A stretch of 64,000 nucleotides of DNA from Demequina lutea (GTDB taxonomy: Bacteria; Actinomycetota; Actinomycetes; Actinomycetales; Demequinaceae), in the NCBI RefSeq assembly GCF_013409005.1, contig NZ_JACBZO010000001.1, positions 2,418,001-2,482,000 of the forward strand, in the 5' to 3' direction. This document shows positions 28,525-42,199 of the stretch, one piece after another; positions within the stretch are counted from its first letter, which is position 1; the number at the start of each line of letters is the position of its first letter. Made by a program: the position numbers and the translations under genes. Below the pieces are notes generated by a model, which was not told where the DNA came from, did not search any database, and saw only the letters and a program-made list of their open reading frames with translations.

Positions 28525-29157
28525 ATGACTATCGATCCCGCCATCGAGGCGTTCGCCGACGACTTTGCGCGCGAGGACGAGGTGCTCCTGGCCGCCCGCG
28601 ATACCGCGGACGACCTGGGCGTCGAGCCCTTGACCCCTGGAGCGGGTGCGGCGCTGACCGTGCTCACCATGGCCGCTCATCCCAAGACGATCGTGGAGAT
28701 CGGCACCGGGGTGGGAGTGTCTGGGATCTATCTGTTGCGCGGCATGCACCCCGCGGGTGTGCTCACCACGATCGACGTCGAACCCGAGCACCACAAGGCC
28801 GCACGAGCCTCGTTCATGGCAGCCGGTTTCGCACCGGAACGCGTGCGCCTCATCACGGGAAGGGCGCTCGACGTGCTGCCGCGCCTGACGGATGGCGGGT
28901 ACGACCTGGTACTGATTGACGGCAAACGGACCGAGTTTCCCGCGTACCTCGACGAGGCCCGCAGGCTGGTGCGCCCCGGTGGAATGATCGTGGTTGCCCA
29001 CGCCCTCGCACGGGGCAGGGTGGCCGATCCCGCGCAAAGAGACCCCGACACCACGGCAGTGAGGGAAGCGTTGCGTTCGGTACGCCGCACCGAGGCCGAG
29101 AATTCGTCGTTGATTCCGATTGGCGACGGTTTGCTCGTCGTCATCGTGGGCGGCTAA
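28525..29157 (+). CDS. SAM-dependent O-methyltransferase
   Basis: 210 residues, class I methyltransferase of the catechol/caffeoyl-CoA OMT type. SAM-binding motif VEIGTGVGVSGIYLL near residue 55 and the acidic loop TIDVEPEHH follow the family pattern; LVLIDGKRTEF and LDEARRLVRPGGMIVV complete the fold. ACGGAGG sits just before the ATG at 28525. Divergent from sigE with the same order as the mycobacterial locus, so a link to envelope stress is possible; the substrate is unknown. Confidence 0.88.
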   Translation: MTIDPAIEAFADDFAREDEVLLAARDTADDLGVEPLTPGAGAALTVLTMAAHPKTIVEIGTGVGVSGIYLLRGMHPAGVLTTIDVEPEHHKAARASFMAAGFAPERVRLITGRALDVLPRLTDGGYDLVLIDGKRTEFPAYLDEARRLVRPGGMIVVAHALARGRVADPAQRDPDTTAVREALRSVRRTEAENSSLIPIGDGLLVVIVGG

Positions 29158-29184
29158 CGCCCACGTGCACCGGGTGCTAATGAA

Positions 29185-29352
29185 CTACTTGATGGCACCC
29201 AAGAGGGTGTCGCCAAGAGACCTGACCTCGTCGGCATTGAGTTCGACTACGAGCCTGCCCCCGCCCTCGAGCGGAAGTCTCAAAACATAGCCGCGTCCCT
29301 CCTTCACGACCTCCATGGGGCCGTCACCGGTGCGGGGCTTCATTGCAGCCAT
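29185..29352 (-). CDS. DUF3117 small protein
   Basis: 55-residue protein. Sequence begins MAAMKPRTGDGPMEVVKEGR and continues with YVLRLPLEGGGRLVVEL, a very close match to the conserved actinobacterial DUF3117 family. AAGGAG lies nine bases upstream of the ATG at 29352. No function is known for the family. Stands alone between the O-methyltransferase (convergent) and the LOG-family gene. Confidence 0.92.
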   Translation of the reverse strand: MAAMKPRTGDGPMEVVKEGRGYVLRLPLEGGGRLVVELNADEVRSLGDTLLGAIK

Positions 29353-29469
29353 GCTGGGGTACTCCTTGCGCTGATGTGGGGCAGCTTTTGCTGAACGCCG
29401 TCCCCATTCTACGGGGATTGCGGCCGGTTCCCTAACGTGGTTCGGGACTTCGCGTGACGGCTCTGCGGC

Positions 29470-30207
29470 CTATGACCGCTCGGCCGGGGGCTTCACTGAG
29501 GTCACGACGTGCGCCACAGCCTCATCCACATCGTCCGTGACCATGATGAGGTCGAGGTCGGCGGGGCTAATCTTTCCGTCTGCCGCGACAACGTCTCGCA
29601 GCCACGCAACCAGCCCGTCCCAATACGAGTGGCCAAACAGCACGATCGGAAAACGCGTGATGGTCTTGGTCTGGACAAGCGTGAGCGATTCAAACAGTTC
29701 GTCGAAGGTGCCGAACCCCCCTGGGAGCACGATGAAGCCTTGCGCGTACTTGACGAACATCGTCTTGCGCACAAAGAAGTAGCGGAAGTTCATTCCGAGA
29801 TTCACGTATTCATTGACGCCCTGTTCGTGCGGGAGTTCGATCCCCAGGCCGATGGAGGACCCCCCTGCCTCGGATGCACCCTTGTTGGCAGCCTCCATGA
29901 CTCCCGGGCCACCTCCCGTGATGACGGCGAAACCCTGCTCGACAAGCTTCGTGCCAATCTCCACGGCAGCCTCATAGTCCGCCGCGCCTGGCTTCGATCG
30001 GGCCGAACCAAAGACCGAGATCGCGGAGCCCACCTCCGCCAACGCCCCAAAACCCTCGACAAACTCGCTCTGGATGCGCATGACCCTCCAGGGATCTCCG
30101 TGCACCCAGTCGGGGGTGTCTTGCTGCGCAAGCAGGCGACCTGACGTGGTGGTCGTGGGGACGTTCTTGCCCCGCAGGAGCACCGGGCCTCTCTGGTAGT
30201 CCTTCAC
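29470..30207 (-). CDS. LOG family protein (TIGR00730), nucleotide 5'-monophosphate phosphoribohydrolase-like
   Basis: 245 residues with a Rossmann fold. The two LOG-family motifs are present: GGGPGVMEAANKGA near 110 and PGGFGTFDELFE near 170. Plant and bacterial relatives hydrolyse cytokinin riboside monophosphates or related nucleotides. The GTG at 30207 has AAGGAGG five bases upstream, so it is preferred to the GTG five codons earlier. Followed by DUF3117 and preceded by dapE; the actual substrate is unknown. Confidence 0.88.
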   Translation of the reverse strand: MKDYQRGPVLLRGKNVPTTTTSGRLLAQQDTPDWVHGDPWRVMRIQSEFVEGFGALAEVGSAISVFGSARSKPGAADYEAAVEIGTKLVEQGFAVITGGGPGVMEAANKGASEAGGSSIGLGIELPHEQGVNEYVNLGMNFRYFFVRKTMFVKYAQGFIVLPGGFGTFDELFESLTLVQTKTITRFPIVLFGHSYWDGLVAWLRDVVAADGKISPADLDLIMVTDDVDEAVAHVVTSVKPPAERS

Positions 30208-30252
30208 GCGTTCCTCCTTCACGCCCGCAAGCGGGTGATCGATCGGGGTTGT

Positions 30253-31380
30253 TTAAGAAACGGGGGCGGTCAGCCAGTCGCGAAGCGCCGCGTGGCACCT
30301 TCGAACGTCTGCGACGGGGCAACGCTCGTCGTCGGCGTGCGCCCTCTCGGGGTCACCTGGACCAAAGTTCACCGCCGGGATGCCCAACTGGCCAAAGCGG
30401 GCCACGTCCGTCCAGCCAAGCTTTGCGCGCGGCGCCGGGGCGCCCGTCGCCGCGACGGCATCGGCGAACGCGATCGCCATGGGCGCATCGAGGCCGGGCC
30501 TGGCGGCCGCCGCCTCGTCGGTGTACTTCCAGGTCACGGACTGACCGGCGGGTGCGGGCGAGCTCTCGAAGGAGGACGTGATGAGGCGCTCCACACGGGC
30601 CTTGGCCTCGTCGACGGTCCATGCGGGGCTAAAGCGGTAGTTGATCGTGACCGTGCACACGTCGGGAACGACATTGCCTGCGATGCCCCCGGTGATCCCG
30701 ACGGCGTTGACGCCCTCGCGGAAGATCAGGCCATCCACCTCGACATCTTCGTGTTCGTACACCGCGAGAGTCGCGAGGAAGGGAGCCATTCCGTGGATCG
30801 AGTTGATGCCCTTCCATGACCGTGCGCTGTGGGCGGCCTTGCCGTGAACGGTGACCTGGACGCGAAGCGTCCCGTTGCACCCACCCTCGATGACGGCCGA
30901 TGTCGGCTCACAAAGAATCGCGAAATCTCCCTCGAGAAGTTCGGGCCTTTCGCGAGCGATCCTGCCCAGTCCGTTGCGGGGCTCCTCGACCTCTTCCTGG
31001 TCGTAGAAAACCCACGTGACGTCCCGCGTCGGCGCTGCCAATTCGACCGCGAGCGCGAGCTGAACCGCGATCCCGCACTTCATGTCCACAGATCCGCGGC
31101 CGATGATCCACTCGCCGTCGTCCGAACGCACGGACGGAACGTTGTCCTTAATGGGGACCGTATCCACGTGGCCCGCGACGATCACGCGCTCCGCCCTACC
31201 AAGCGCGGTCCGCGCCACCAGGGCGTTTCCCAACCGAAGCACCTCGAGGTGGGGCACTCCGCGAAGTACCGCCTCAATCTGATCCGTGATGGCGCGTTCG
31301 TCCCCAGAAACGGAAGGAATGTCAATGAGGGCACTCGCGAGGTCTTCGACAGGTGCTCCGGGCACCACTGACAACCACAT
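30253..31380 (-). CDS. dapE: Succinyl-diaminopimelate desuccinylase
   Basis: Zinc hydrolase of the lysine/DAP pathway; 375 residues. Metal ligands can be placed at AGHVDTVP, GRGSVDMKCG, DQEEVE (catalytic Glu), ILCEPT and the C-terminal PERAHADDE. Dimerisation-domain insert VTVHGKAAHSARSW is present. It is close to dapD and dapC within this 6 kb, completing the succinylase branch. Start is the ATG at 31380. Confidence 0.93.
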   Translation of the reverse strand: MWLSVVPGAPVEDLASALIDIPSVSGDERAITDQIEAVLRGVPHLEVLRLGNALVARTALGRAERVIVAGHVDTVPIKDNVPSVRSDDGEWIIGRGSVDMKCGIAVQLALAVELAAPTRDVTWVFYDQEEVEEPRNGLGRIARERPELLEGDFAILCEPTSAVIEGGCNGTLRVQVTVHGKAAHSARSWKGINSIHGMAPFLATLAVYEHEDVEVDGLIFREGVNAVGITGGIAGNVVPDVCTVTINYRFSPAWTVDEAKARVERLITSSFESSPAPAGQSVTWKYTDEAAAARPGLDAPMAIAFADAVAATGAPAPRAKLGWTDVARFGQLGIPAVNFGPGDPERAHADDERCPVADVRRCHAALRDWLTAPVS

Positions 31381-31389
31381 GCACCGATC

Positions 31390-31767
31390 CTATCGATCGC
31401 GGATGAGGTGGATCACTGTCCACCACCCCAGGAACTGGATCACCGCGCCGAACACGAACCGAAGCGCCATGTCCGCAGGGACACTCTCACCAACCACCGC
31501 CGTGGCCACGAGCGCCACGACCATGGCCACGAGAAACAGGACGAGAAGCGCCACGACGACGAGCCGCCCGAAAGCGATGGGCCTCGCCCTTACGGGCCTC
31601 GCCACATAGTCGTCGGGCAACGTGCCCAGCGGAACATCCCTGGTCCACGAGGCGGGTATGGGGCGATCGCGGCGCCACACGGGGCCGCCCGGCTCGCGAT
31701 AGCCAGCGCCGACGACCCGCCGGCCGTCGCGCTCTCCCGCCGCGTCTACCTCCTGCTCGGCATCCAT
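31390..31767 (-). CDS. Two-helix membrane protein of unknown function
   Basis: 125 residues from the ATG at 31767. A hydrophilic, Arg/Asp-rich N-terminus of about 70 residues (including [16 protein letters not shown]) precedes two helices ([20 protein letters not shown] and [20 protein letters not shown]). Divergent from dapD with 40 bases between starts and 9 bases upstream of dapE on the same strand. No family recognised. Confidence 0.7.
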   Translation of the reverse strand: MDAEQEVDAAGERDGRRVVGAGYREPGGPVWRRDRPIPASWTRDVPLGTLPDDYVARPVRARPIAFGRLVVVALLVLFLVAMVVALVATAVVGESVPADMALRFVFGAVIQFLGWWTVIHLIRDR

Positions 31768-31807
31768 GGCACCACTGTATGCCGTCCGGCGCCGTAGGCT
31801 TGCGGCC

Positions 31808-32749
31808 ATGAAAGCGCATGGCTATGGACTCGCAACGCTCGACGGCAGCGGCAATACCCTCGACACCTGGTATCCATCCCCCTCCCTCGGCGGGGCTCCC
31901 GAAAACCCCCTACCCCCGAGGGCCCTCGAGGCGGCGGTTCGCTCGGACGAGTTGCGTCACACCTCGATCGAGTTGCTCCTTGTCGACATCGACACCGACG
32001 ACGCCCCCGAGACGGTTCCGGACGCCTACTTGCGCCTGCACTTGCTTTCACACCGACTCGTCAAGCCTCATGGGGTGAACCTGGAAGGCATTTTCGGCGT
32101 CCTGCCGAACGTGGTGTGGACATCCGCAGGCCCGTGCGCGATCGAGGGCTTTGAGGCCACCCGCACGCGCTTCCGCGCGTTCGGCAAGCACCTTGTCGTC
32201 TTCGGCATCGACCGATTCCCCCGCATGGTCGATTACGTCGTCCCGTCCGGAGTGCGCATCGCCGATGCCGACCGCGTCCGCCTCGGCGCGCACCTTGCCG
32301 AGGGCACCACGGTGATGCACGAGGGCTTCGTGAACTACAACGCAGGCACGCTCGGCACGTCGATGGTCGAGGGGCGCATTTCTCAAGGAGTGACAGTCGG
32401 CAACGGCTCCGACATCGGCGGGGGGGCCTCGATCATGGGAACCCTCTCTGGAGGAGGCAAGGAAGTTGTCACGATCGGCGAGCGATCCCTGCTGGGCGCC
32501 AACGCGGGGCTTGGAATCGCCTTGGGAGACGACTGCATCGTCGAATCTGGCCTGTACCTGACCGCGGGTTCCAAGGTGCTCCTGGTGGGGAGCAAAGACC
32601 CCAAGGGCAAGCCCACCGTCGTGAAGGCGCGCGAATTGTCAGGACAAAACGGCCTGCTGTTCCGCAGGAACTCCCTGACGGGCGCCCTCGAGGCCGTGCA
32701 GCGGAAAGGCGTCGGCATTGAACTCAACGCCGCGCTGCACGTGAACTAG
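31808..32749 (+). CDS. dapD: Tetrahydrodipicolinate N-succinyltransferase
   Basis: Transfers succinyl from succinyl-CoA to tetrahydrodipicolinate; 313 residues. The left-handed beta-helix hexapeptide region is visible ([58 protein letters not shown]). The N-terminal domain and length match the actinobacterial form, which is unlike the E. coli enzyme. Start at the ATG 31808. Three bases later the lysozyme-like gene begins, so they are probably co-transcribed. Confidence 0.93.
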   Translation: MKAHGYGLATLDGSGNTLDTWYPSPSLGGAPENPLPPRALEAAVRSDELRHTSIELLLVDIDTDDAPETVPDAYLRLHLLSHRLVKPHGVNLEGIFGVLPNVVWTSAGPCAIEGFEATRTRFRAFGKHLVVFGIDRFPRMVDYVVPSGVRIADADRVRLGAHLAEGTTVMHEGFVNYNAGTLGTSMVEGRISQGVTVGNGSDIGGGASIMGTLSGGGKEVVTIGERSLLGANAGLGIALGDDCIVESGLYLTAGSKVLLVGSKDPKGKPTVVKARELSGQNGLLFRRNSLTGALEAVQRKGVGIELNAALHVN

Positions 32750-32752
32750 CCG

Positions 32753-33616
32753 ATGGCACGTACAGGCGGGGTCATCGCGACCGCCGCATTCTTGGGCGTC
32801 GCAACTGTCGCCGTGTTGTGGGGACCCGCGCTCTATTCGAGTTTCACCGCATCCCCTCCTTCCAACCAATGCACCGTCTCCACGCCGATTGCCCACTACT
32901 CGCGGAGTGCCGAGCGGACCGACAACGTGGCCATCATCGCCGCCGTCGGCTGGGTAAACGGCTTCGACGAAAAGGGCGTCACTATCGCTGTGACGACCGC
33001 GATCCAGGAGTCGGGCCTGCGCAACCTCAACTATGGCGATCGTGATTCCGTGGGCCTCTTCCAACAGCGCGCATCTCAAGGCTGGGGCACCGTGGAGCAG
33101 ATCATGGACGCCCGCTATTCGGCCACTATGTTCTACACGGCTCTCGGCAAGGTCAACGGATGGGAAAATCTCCGCGTGACCGAGGCCGCTCAGGCCGTGC
33201 AACGGTCCGGCTTCCCGGAAGCGTACGCGAGCCACGAGGCGGAGGGTCGCGCGTGGGCCAACGCGCTCGGCGGCGTGGAGGGCACCGTGTCTTGCGAACT
33301 GACAGCGCCTGACGTCACCACAGCGCGTGCGTTCTCCGACCGGGTGGCGCTCGATTTCCCGGGTGCGGGATTTGCGGTCGAGGTGCTTGAATCCGACGGC
33401 AACACGACAGTGCTTGGCATCAAGCCGACCGATGCAACCGATCAGTCGTTGCGAAGGCTGCAGTCGTGGGCAATCGCGACCGCATCAACGACCGGGGCCG
33501 AATGGGCGGACCTTCGCGGCTCACGCTGGACCCGCAACGGCACCTGGCAACAGTCAAACCCGACCCAGCAGTGGGCCAACTACCCCGGCATCCGCGTCGC
33601 GGTGAGGACGAGCTAG
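32753..33616 (+). CDS. Secreted/membrane-anchored lysozyme-like protein
   Basis: 287 residues with an N-terminal helix (VIATAAFLGVATVAVLWGPA) and an external domain. The segment AIQESGLRNLNYGDRDSVGL plus FQQRASQGWGT is the typical transglycosylase-like pattern, with the Glu of IQESG as candidate catalytic residue. A second C-terminal region with no recognisable motif follows. Starts three bases after dapD, an unusual partner for a cell-wall precursor enzyme. The 3' end overlaps the gltA stop by four bases. Substrate assumed to be peptidoglycan, by fold only. Confidence 0.7.
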   Translation: MARTGGVIATAAFLGVATVAVLWGPALYSSFTASPPSNQCTVSTPIAHYSRSAERTDNVAIIAAVGWVNGFDEKGVTIAVTTAIQESGLRNLNYGDRDSVGLFQQRASQGWGTVEQIMDARYSATMFYTALGKVNGWENLRVTEAAQAVQRSGFPEAYASHEAEGRAWANALGGVEGTVSCELTAPDVTTARAFSDRVALDFPGAGFAVEVLESDGNTTVLGIKPTDATDQSLRRLQSWAIATASTTGAEWADLRGSRWTRNGTWQQSNPTQQWANYPGIRVAVRTS

Positions 33617-34902
33617 CGCTCTTCCATCGCGGTGTAGTCCCTCTCGACACTGCCGGTGTAAATCTGGCGCGGGCGGCCGATCTTGGTGCGCGGGTCGTCC
33701 ATCATCTCGCGGAAGTTGGCGATCCAACCGGGCATGCGGCCCAGCGCGAACAGCGGCGTAAACATCGGCACGGGGAACTTCATGGCCGAGTACACGAGGC
33801 CGGTGTAGAAGTCGACGTTCGGGTATAGCTTGCGCTCGACGAAGTAGTCGTCGCTCAACGCGATCTCCTCAAGGCGCTTGGCCATGTCGAACGTCTCGTT
33901 GTTGCCGCCTAGTTGGTCCAGCACTTGGTCGGCAATTCTCTTCACCACCGTGCCGCGCGGGTCATACGACTTGTAGACGCGGTGGCCAAAGCCCATGAGC
34001 CTCGCCCCCTCCGCCCTGTCCTTGACCTTCGCCACAAACTGTTCGACGGTGTCGCCCGATTCCTTGATCTGGTCGAACATCTTGAGCGCGGCCTCATTGG
34101 CACCGCCGTGAAGCGGTCCGGAAAGGGCGCCGATGCCCGCCGAGACCGCGGCGTAGATGTTCGCCTGTGACGAGCCGACGATGCGCACGGTCGACGTGGA
34201 GCAGTTCTGCTCGTGGTCGGCGTGAAGGATGAGGAGGAGGTCGAGAGCGCGACGCACGGTGGGGTCGATATCGAGCTCACCGTCCTGACCCGAGAAGGCG
34301 ATGCGGAGGAACTCGTCGACGTACAGTCCGCCCGGCCGCGGCTGAATGAGCTCGCCGCCGGTGACGCGACGCTGCAGGTACGCGACGACGACCGCGGTCT
34401 TGGCAAGCAACTGGACCGTGGCAAGCTCGATCTCGTATTCGCCCCGTCCCACGGACTCCGGGTAGAACGTGCTCAGCGCGCTCACCGCGCCAGAAAGCAC
34501 CGCCATCGGTTGGGCCTCGCGCGGGAAGGAATTGAGGAACGACTTGATGCCCTCGTGCACGTGCATGTGGCGCGCGACGCGGTTGTTGAATGCCATCAGT
34601 TCGTCGGCGCTAGGCAACTCGCCGTGAATGAGCAGGTACGCCACTTCGAGGAACGTCGAGTGCTCCGCAAGCTGCTCGATCGGGTAGCCGCGGTATCGCA
34701 GGATCCCGAGGTCGCCGTCGATATACGTGATGGCAGACGAGCACGATGCGGTGTTCATGAAACCGGGGTCAACGGTCACCAGACCCGTGTCCTTCAAGAG
34801 GTTCGACACGCCCAGACCGTCGTTACCGACCGTCGCGCGCTCAATTTCAAGTTCCTTGGTTGAACCGTCGACCGTGAGCCGCGCGTCCTTAACGTGAGAC
34901 AT
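33613..34902 (-). CDS. gltA: Citrate synthase
   Basis: Condenses acetyl-CoA and oxaloacetate; 429 residues, hexameric type by length. Catalytic segments are visible: SGPLHGGANEAALKMF (His), GFGHRVYKSYDPRG (His) and PNVDFYTGLVY (Asp). AAAGGAGG lies before the ATG at 34902. It precedes none of the dap genes in a tight operon (60-bp gap from dapC). The N-terminal ~40 residues are the short beta domain of this class. Confidence 0.97.
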   Translation of the reverse strand: MSHVKDARLTVDGSTKELEIERATVGNDGLGVSNLLKDTGLVTVDPGFMNTASCSSAITYIDGDLGILRYRGYPIEQLAEHSTFLEVAYLLIHGELPSADELMAFNNRVARHMHVHEGIKSFLNSFPREAQPMAVLSGAVSALSTFYPESVGRGEYEIELATVQLLAKTAVVVAYLQRRVTGGELIQPRPGGLYVDEFLRIAFSGQDGELDIDPTVRRALDLLLILHADHEQNCSTSTVRIVGSSQANIYAAVSAGIGALSGPLHGGANEAALKMFDQIKESGDTVEQFVAKVKDRAEGARLMGFGHRVYKSYDPRGTVVKRIADQVLDQLGGNNETFDMAKRLEEIALSDDYFVERKLYPNVDFYTGLVYSAMKFPVPMFTPLFALGRMPGWIANFREMMDDPRTKIGRPRQIYTGSVERDYTAMEER

Positions 34903-34961
34903 GTGTCCTCCTTTGCAGCACCCCAGGCGACTCTGCCATAGACCGTCGCTTGGTTCCAAGT

Positions 34962-36083
34962 TTACTGTTCGTTGACGAGCCTAAGAGCCGCAGCGTCAAT
35001 GTGCTCATCGGAAGCGGTTAGTGCCACGCGCACATGCTTTGCACCGCTCGGGCCGTAGAACGAGCCGGGCGCAACAACGATGCCGCGCTCGGCCAACCAG
35101 GCGACGCTCGCCCATGCATCCTCGCCACGGGTTGCCCACAAGTAGAGCCCCGCCACCGAGTCATCGATGGAGAATCCCGCTGCGACAAGAGCCCCTGACA
35201 ACGTCTCACGACGCGCGCCGTAGACCAGACGCTGCTCGGCGACGTGGGCGTCGTCGCCCAACGCCGCCACCATCGCGGCCTGCACGGGAGCGGGCATGAT
35301 CATTCCGATGTGCTTGCGGACCTCGAGGAGTCTCGCGACGACCGCGCCGTCGCCCGCAACGAACGCTGCACGGTAGCCCGCGAGGTTGGATTGCTTGGAC
35401 AGCGAGTACACGGCGAGGAGCCCATCGTGACTGCCTCCGCACACCCGCGGATCCAGGATAGACGGAACCCCTTGTGAACTCCACGGCTCCTCCCACGCCA
35501 ACTCCGCGTAGCACTCGTCCGAGGCGACAACCGCGCCGATGGCGCGCGCCGCCTCGACGATCGCGCGGAGTTCCTCGACTCCAGCCACGGCCCCCGTCGG
35601 GTTCGAGGGGGAATTGACCCACACAAGCTTGACGGCGGCGTTGCCTTTCCAGTCGGCCACACCGTCGGCAGCCAGCGGCATCGCGCCCGCGAGCCGCGCA
35701 CCCACGTCATATGTCGGGTATGCCACCGCGGGGTGGACCACCACGTCTCCCGGCCCCAGCTCCAAGAGCGACGGAAGCAGTCCCACGAATTCCTTTGAAC
35801 CCACCGTCGGCAACACCGATGAAGGGTCGACGTTGGCGACGCCCCTCCTGCGGGCGAACCACTCGACGACCGCCGCCCGGAGCGCAGCGGTCCCGTGCGT
35901 CGCCGGGTATCCCGAGGCATCGGCAGCGGCGACGAGCGCGTCACGAACCACCGCGGGTGTGGGGTCAACCGGAGTACCCACAGACAGGTTGATGGCACCG
36001 TCCGGGTGGGCGGAGGCGCGCTCGACAAAGGGCGTGAGACTGTCCCAGGGGAAGTCGGGCAGGGCCGACGCGTTCAGGCCCAT
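34962..36083 (-). CDS. dapC: Succinyldiaminopimelate transaminase (aminotransferase class I/II)
   Basis: 373 residues, PLP enzyme. Lysine for PLP in SLSKQSNLAGYR; the N-terminal GAINLSVGTPVDPTP and NSPSNPTGAV motifs are typical. The combination with fdx immediately upstream (9-bp gap) and dapD and dapE nearby is the arrangement used for DapC in actinobacteria. A general aminotransferase is possible, but the neighbourhood makes DapC the best call. Confidence 0.88.
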   Translation of the reverse strand: MGLNASALPDFPWDSLTPFVERASAHPDGAINLSVGTPVDPTPAVVRDALVAAADASGYPATHGTAALRAAVVEWFARRRGVANVDPSSVLPTVGSKEFVGLLPSLLELGPGDVVVHPAVAYPTYDVGARLAGAMPLAADGVADWKGNAAVKLVWVNSPSNPTGAVAGVEELRAIVEAARAIGAVVASDECYAELAWEEPWSSQGVPSILDPRVCGGSHDGLLAVYSLSKQSNLAGYRAAFVAGDGAVVARLLEVRKHIGMIMPAPVQAAMVAALGDDAHVAEQRLVYGARRETLSGALVAAGFSIDDSVAGLYLWATRGEDAWASVAWLAERGIVVAPGSFYGPSGAKHVRVALTASDEHIDAAALRLVNEQ

Positions 36084-36092
36084 TCGCGACCG

Positions 36093-36416
36093 CTATTCGA
36101 CGTTCTGGAGGGGCAACGACTTGATGAGGTCGTGATCGTGGGCGATCAGTCCCATCTTGGCCGCTCCACCGGGAGAGCCGATTTCGGAGAAGAACTCCAC
36201 GTTTGCCGCGTAGTAATCGGACCACTTGTCGGGGACATCGTCCTCGTAGTAGATCGCCTCGACCGGGCATACGGGCTCGCAAGCACCACAATCGACGCAC
36301 TCGTCGGGGTGGATGTAGAGCATCCGCTCGCCCTCGTAGATACAGTCCACCGGACACTCGTCGATGCAGGCCTTGTCTTTGAGGTCTACACACGGCAAGG
36401 CGATGACGTACGTCAC
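36093..36416 (-). CDS. fdxA: 7Fe ferredoxin
   Basis: 107-residue ferredoxin with two clusters: CIDECPVDCIYEG and CVDCGACEPVCPVEAIYYE, and an additional Cys at residue 9 (LPCVDL). This is the seven-iron type of actinobacteria, an electron carrier for cytosolic redox enzymes. Next to dapC as in Mycobacterium. The upstream 75 bases contain a GTTAAGAT element, a possible -10; otherwise nothing. Confidence 0.95.
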   Translation of the reverse strand: MTYVIALPCVDLKDKACIDECPVDCIYEGERMLYIHPDECVDCGACEPVCPVEAIYYEDDVPDKWSDYYAANVEFFSEIGSPGGAAKMGLIAHDHDLIKSLPLQNVE

Positions 36417-36491
36417 GAGGGGCTCCCTTTTTCTAGGACGTGGAGAGGGACTTCATCTTAACGCGGCTGGACGCCAGTTTTCCCTCATCCG

Positions 36492-38583
<2,092 letters not shown>

Positions 38584-38597
<14 letters not shown>

Positions 38598-38937
38598 CGC
38601 GACCAACAAAGACAAATCGAGGAACCGCCGCAACAATGGAAAGCACCACCGCGCCCCCGTAGACCCACAACTGATCCTTGAGGTCGCCTGAGATGAGTTG
38701 GGACTGCCCCGGACCCGTGGAGTAGAAGAACACCGTGACCCCCACCCACAGGGAGGCGAACGCGACGTAGCCGTTCCAGGACTGCCACACCTTGGCGAAT
38801 ACCCCGGCGCAGGCGATCAACGCCAGTACGAGACCGACACCGAGATAACCGGTCGACCGATGAGACCCGGCACCGATGGCGGCCACGAGCGCCCCCAGCA
38901 GACCGAGCGCCAGTACGGAGACGGCCCTCTTCAGCAT
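38584..38937 (-). CDS. Four-helix membrane protein of unknown function
   Basis: 117 residues from the ATG at 38937. Four hydrophobic helices ([78 protein letters not shown]). The last codons overlap the start of the VanW-domain gene by 14 bases, so the two are transcribed together. Resembles short actinobacterial membrane proteins without a known role. Confidence 0.75.
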
Positions 38938-39009
38938 GGTGTCAAGGATAGGCGACCACAGGAGCCACCCAGAGACCATGACGCGCCGTGAGGCGCGCAC
39001 AAGTCGACG

Positions 39010-40911
<1,902 letters not shown>

Positions 40912-41043
40912 GCGAAGTACTCGTTTCATATTGGGGCGCGGGCCCGAAGCGGGACCGTCTCTTATTCTACGACGCAAAGCCGTCCTCGGGCGTCTGCCTA
41001 GTGTTACTGCCCTCTGCGGAAGGCGCCGCACTAGTGTGTCCGC

Positions 41044-41391
41044 ATGACCATTTGGCACCTCGCGCTCGAGTCCGACTGGACGAAGGCCGTCGCCGCCGGC
41101 AGCTATCGAGTGTCAACGCGAGGTCTCACCGTCGAAGAGGTCGGCTTCATCCACGGCTCCACTCGCGAGCAGGTGGCGGGAGTCGCCGCCCTGTTCTACG
41201 CCGATGTCACCGAACCGCTGCGCCTCCTCGCGATAGACGCCGAGGCGGTGCGAGCATCGGGCACCGAGGTGGTGTTCGAGGACGGAGGCAACGGGGAGAT
41301 GTTCCCCCACATCTACGGCCCCATCGACACCGCGTGGGTGCGCGAGGCGACCCCCGCCCGGATCGCGAACGGCCTGCTCGTCGTCGGTTAG
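41044..41391 (+). CDS. DUF952 domain protein
   Basis: 115 residues matching the DUF952 pattern: IWHLALESDWTKAV at the start, GFIHGSTREQV (family FIHLS-like), and GEMFPHIYGPID near the end. The family has no known activity, although relatives have been likened to glutathione-S-transferase-adjacent proteins; I would not assign a function. The stop overlaps the methyltransferase stop by four bases (convergent). Confidence 0.85.
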   Translation: MTIWHLALESDWTKAVAAGSYRVSTRGLTVEEVGFIHGSTREQVAGVAALFYADVTEPLRLLAIDAEAVRASGTEVVFEDGGNGEMFPHIYGPIDTAWVREATPARIANGLLVVG

Positions 41392-42128
41392 CCCTCGACG
41401 TTGGGGCGACGCACCCGGAACCCGTGCGTTACATACGGCAGGTCAATGCGGTCGTACTTCGCGAGGGCGGGCAGCGTCGACATGAGGTCGACAATCCCGG
41501 CATCAGTCCTCGCGCGATTCGCGTCGTTACCTGTGATGTAATAGCTCCGGGATCGTGCCATCGCAACGAGCTCGTCTGCCGTCATCTCTCGTGCCCAGTT
41601 GAACGCACGGTGCTCCAGCGGCCCAAACGGCACGCCGACGGTGGGACCGGAACCAGCGAGCAGTTGCTCCGCCGCCGAGCCGTGCATCACCTCGGTGAGG
41701 CGCGCCACCCAAGGCACCGACTCGTCCCTGATATTCCAGATCAGGCCCAGCACTCCGCCGGGGCGGAGGATCCTCGCCATTTCGGCCGATGCCTCAGCCA
41801 CGTCCACCCAGTGCCACGCCTGGCCGAAGACGACGGCGTCGACACTCGAGGCGGGTAGCCCCGTCGCCTCCGCAGCCCCGACTCGCGTCTCGACGCCAGG
41901 AACGGAGCGAGACAACGCTTCGAGCATTGCCGCGTCGGGGTCAAGGGCGATGACCTCATGGCCCCGCCGCAACACCTCGGCCGTCAGCTTGCCAGTGCCT
42001 GCACCCGCGTCAAGGACACGCAGCGGAGCCTGGCCCAGAATCCACGCCACCGCTTCCGGAGGGTAGCCCGGCCGGCCCTTCTCGTAGTCACCTGCCGCCG
42101 TTCCAAAGGACGTGCCGATTGCGCTCAT
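41388..42128 (-). CDS. Class I SAM-dependent methyltransferase
   Basis: 246 residues. Motif I VLDAGAGTGKLTAEVL near residue 37, ALDPDAAMLEAL, and motifs FGQAWHWVDV and ILRPGGVLGLIWNI place it in the Methyltransf_11/UbiE-like group. Annotated relatives are generic methyltransferases. Its substrate is unknown. Convergent with the DUF952 gene, divergent from the PH-domain gene. Confidence 0.85.
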   Translation of the reverse strand: MSAIGTSFGTAAGDYEKGRPGYPPEAVAWILGQAPLRVLDAGAGTGKLTAEVLRRGHEVIALDPDAAMLEALSRSVPGVETRVGAAEATGLPASSVDAVVFGQAWHWVDVAEASAEMARILRPGGVLGLIWNIRDESVPWVARLTEVMHGSAAEQLLAGSGPTVGVPFGPLEHRAFNWAREMTADELVAMARSRSYYITGNDANRARTDAGIVDLMSTLPALAKYDRIDLPYVTHGFRVRRPNVEG

Positions 42129-42199
42129 GATCAGGAGATTACTGCGACGGTCATCTCGGTCATGATCGGGGCACCCAGGAGTTATGGAACGATTGCCTC

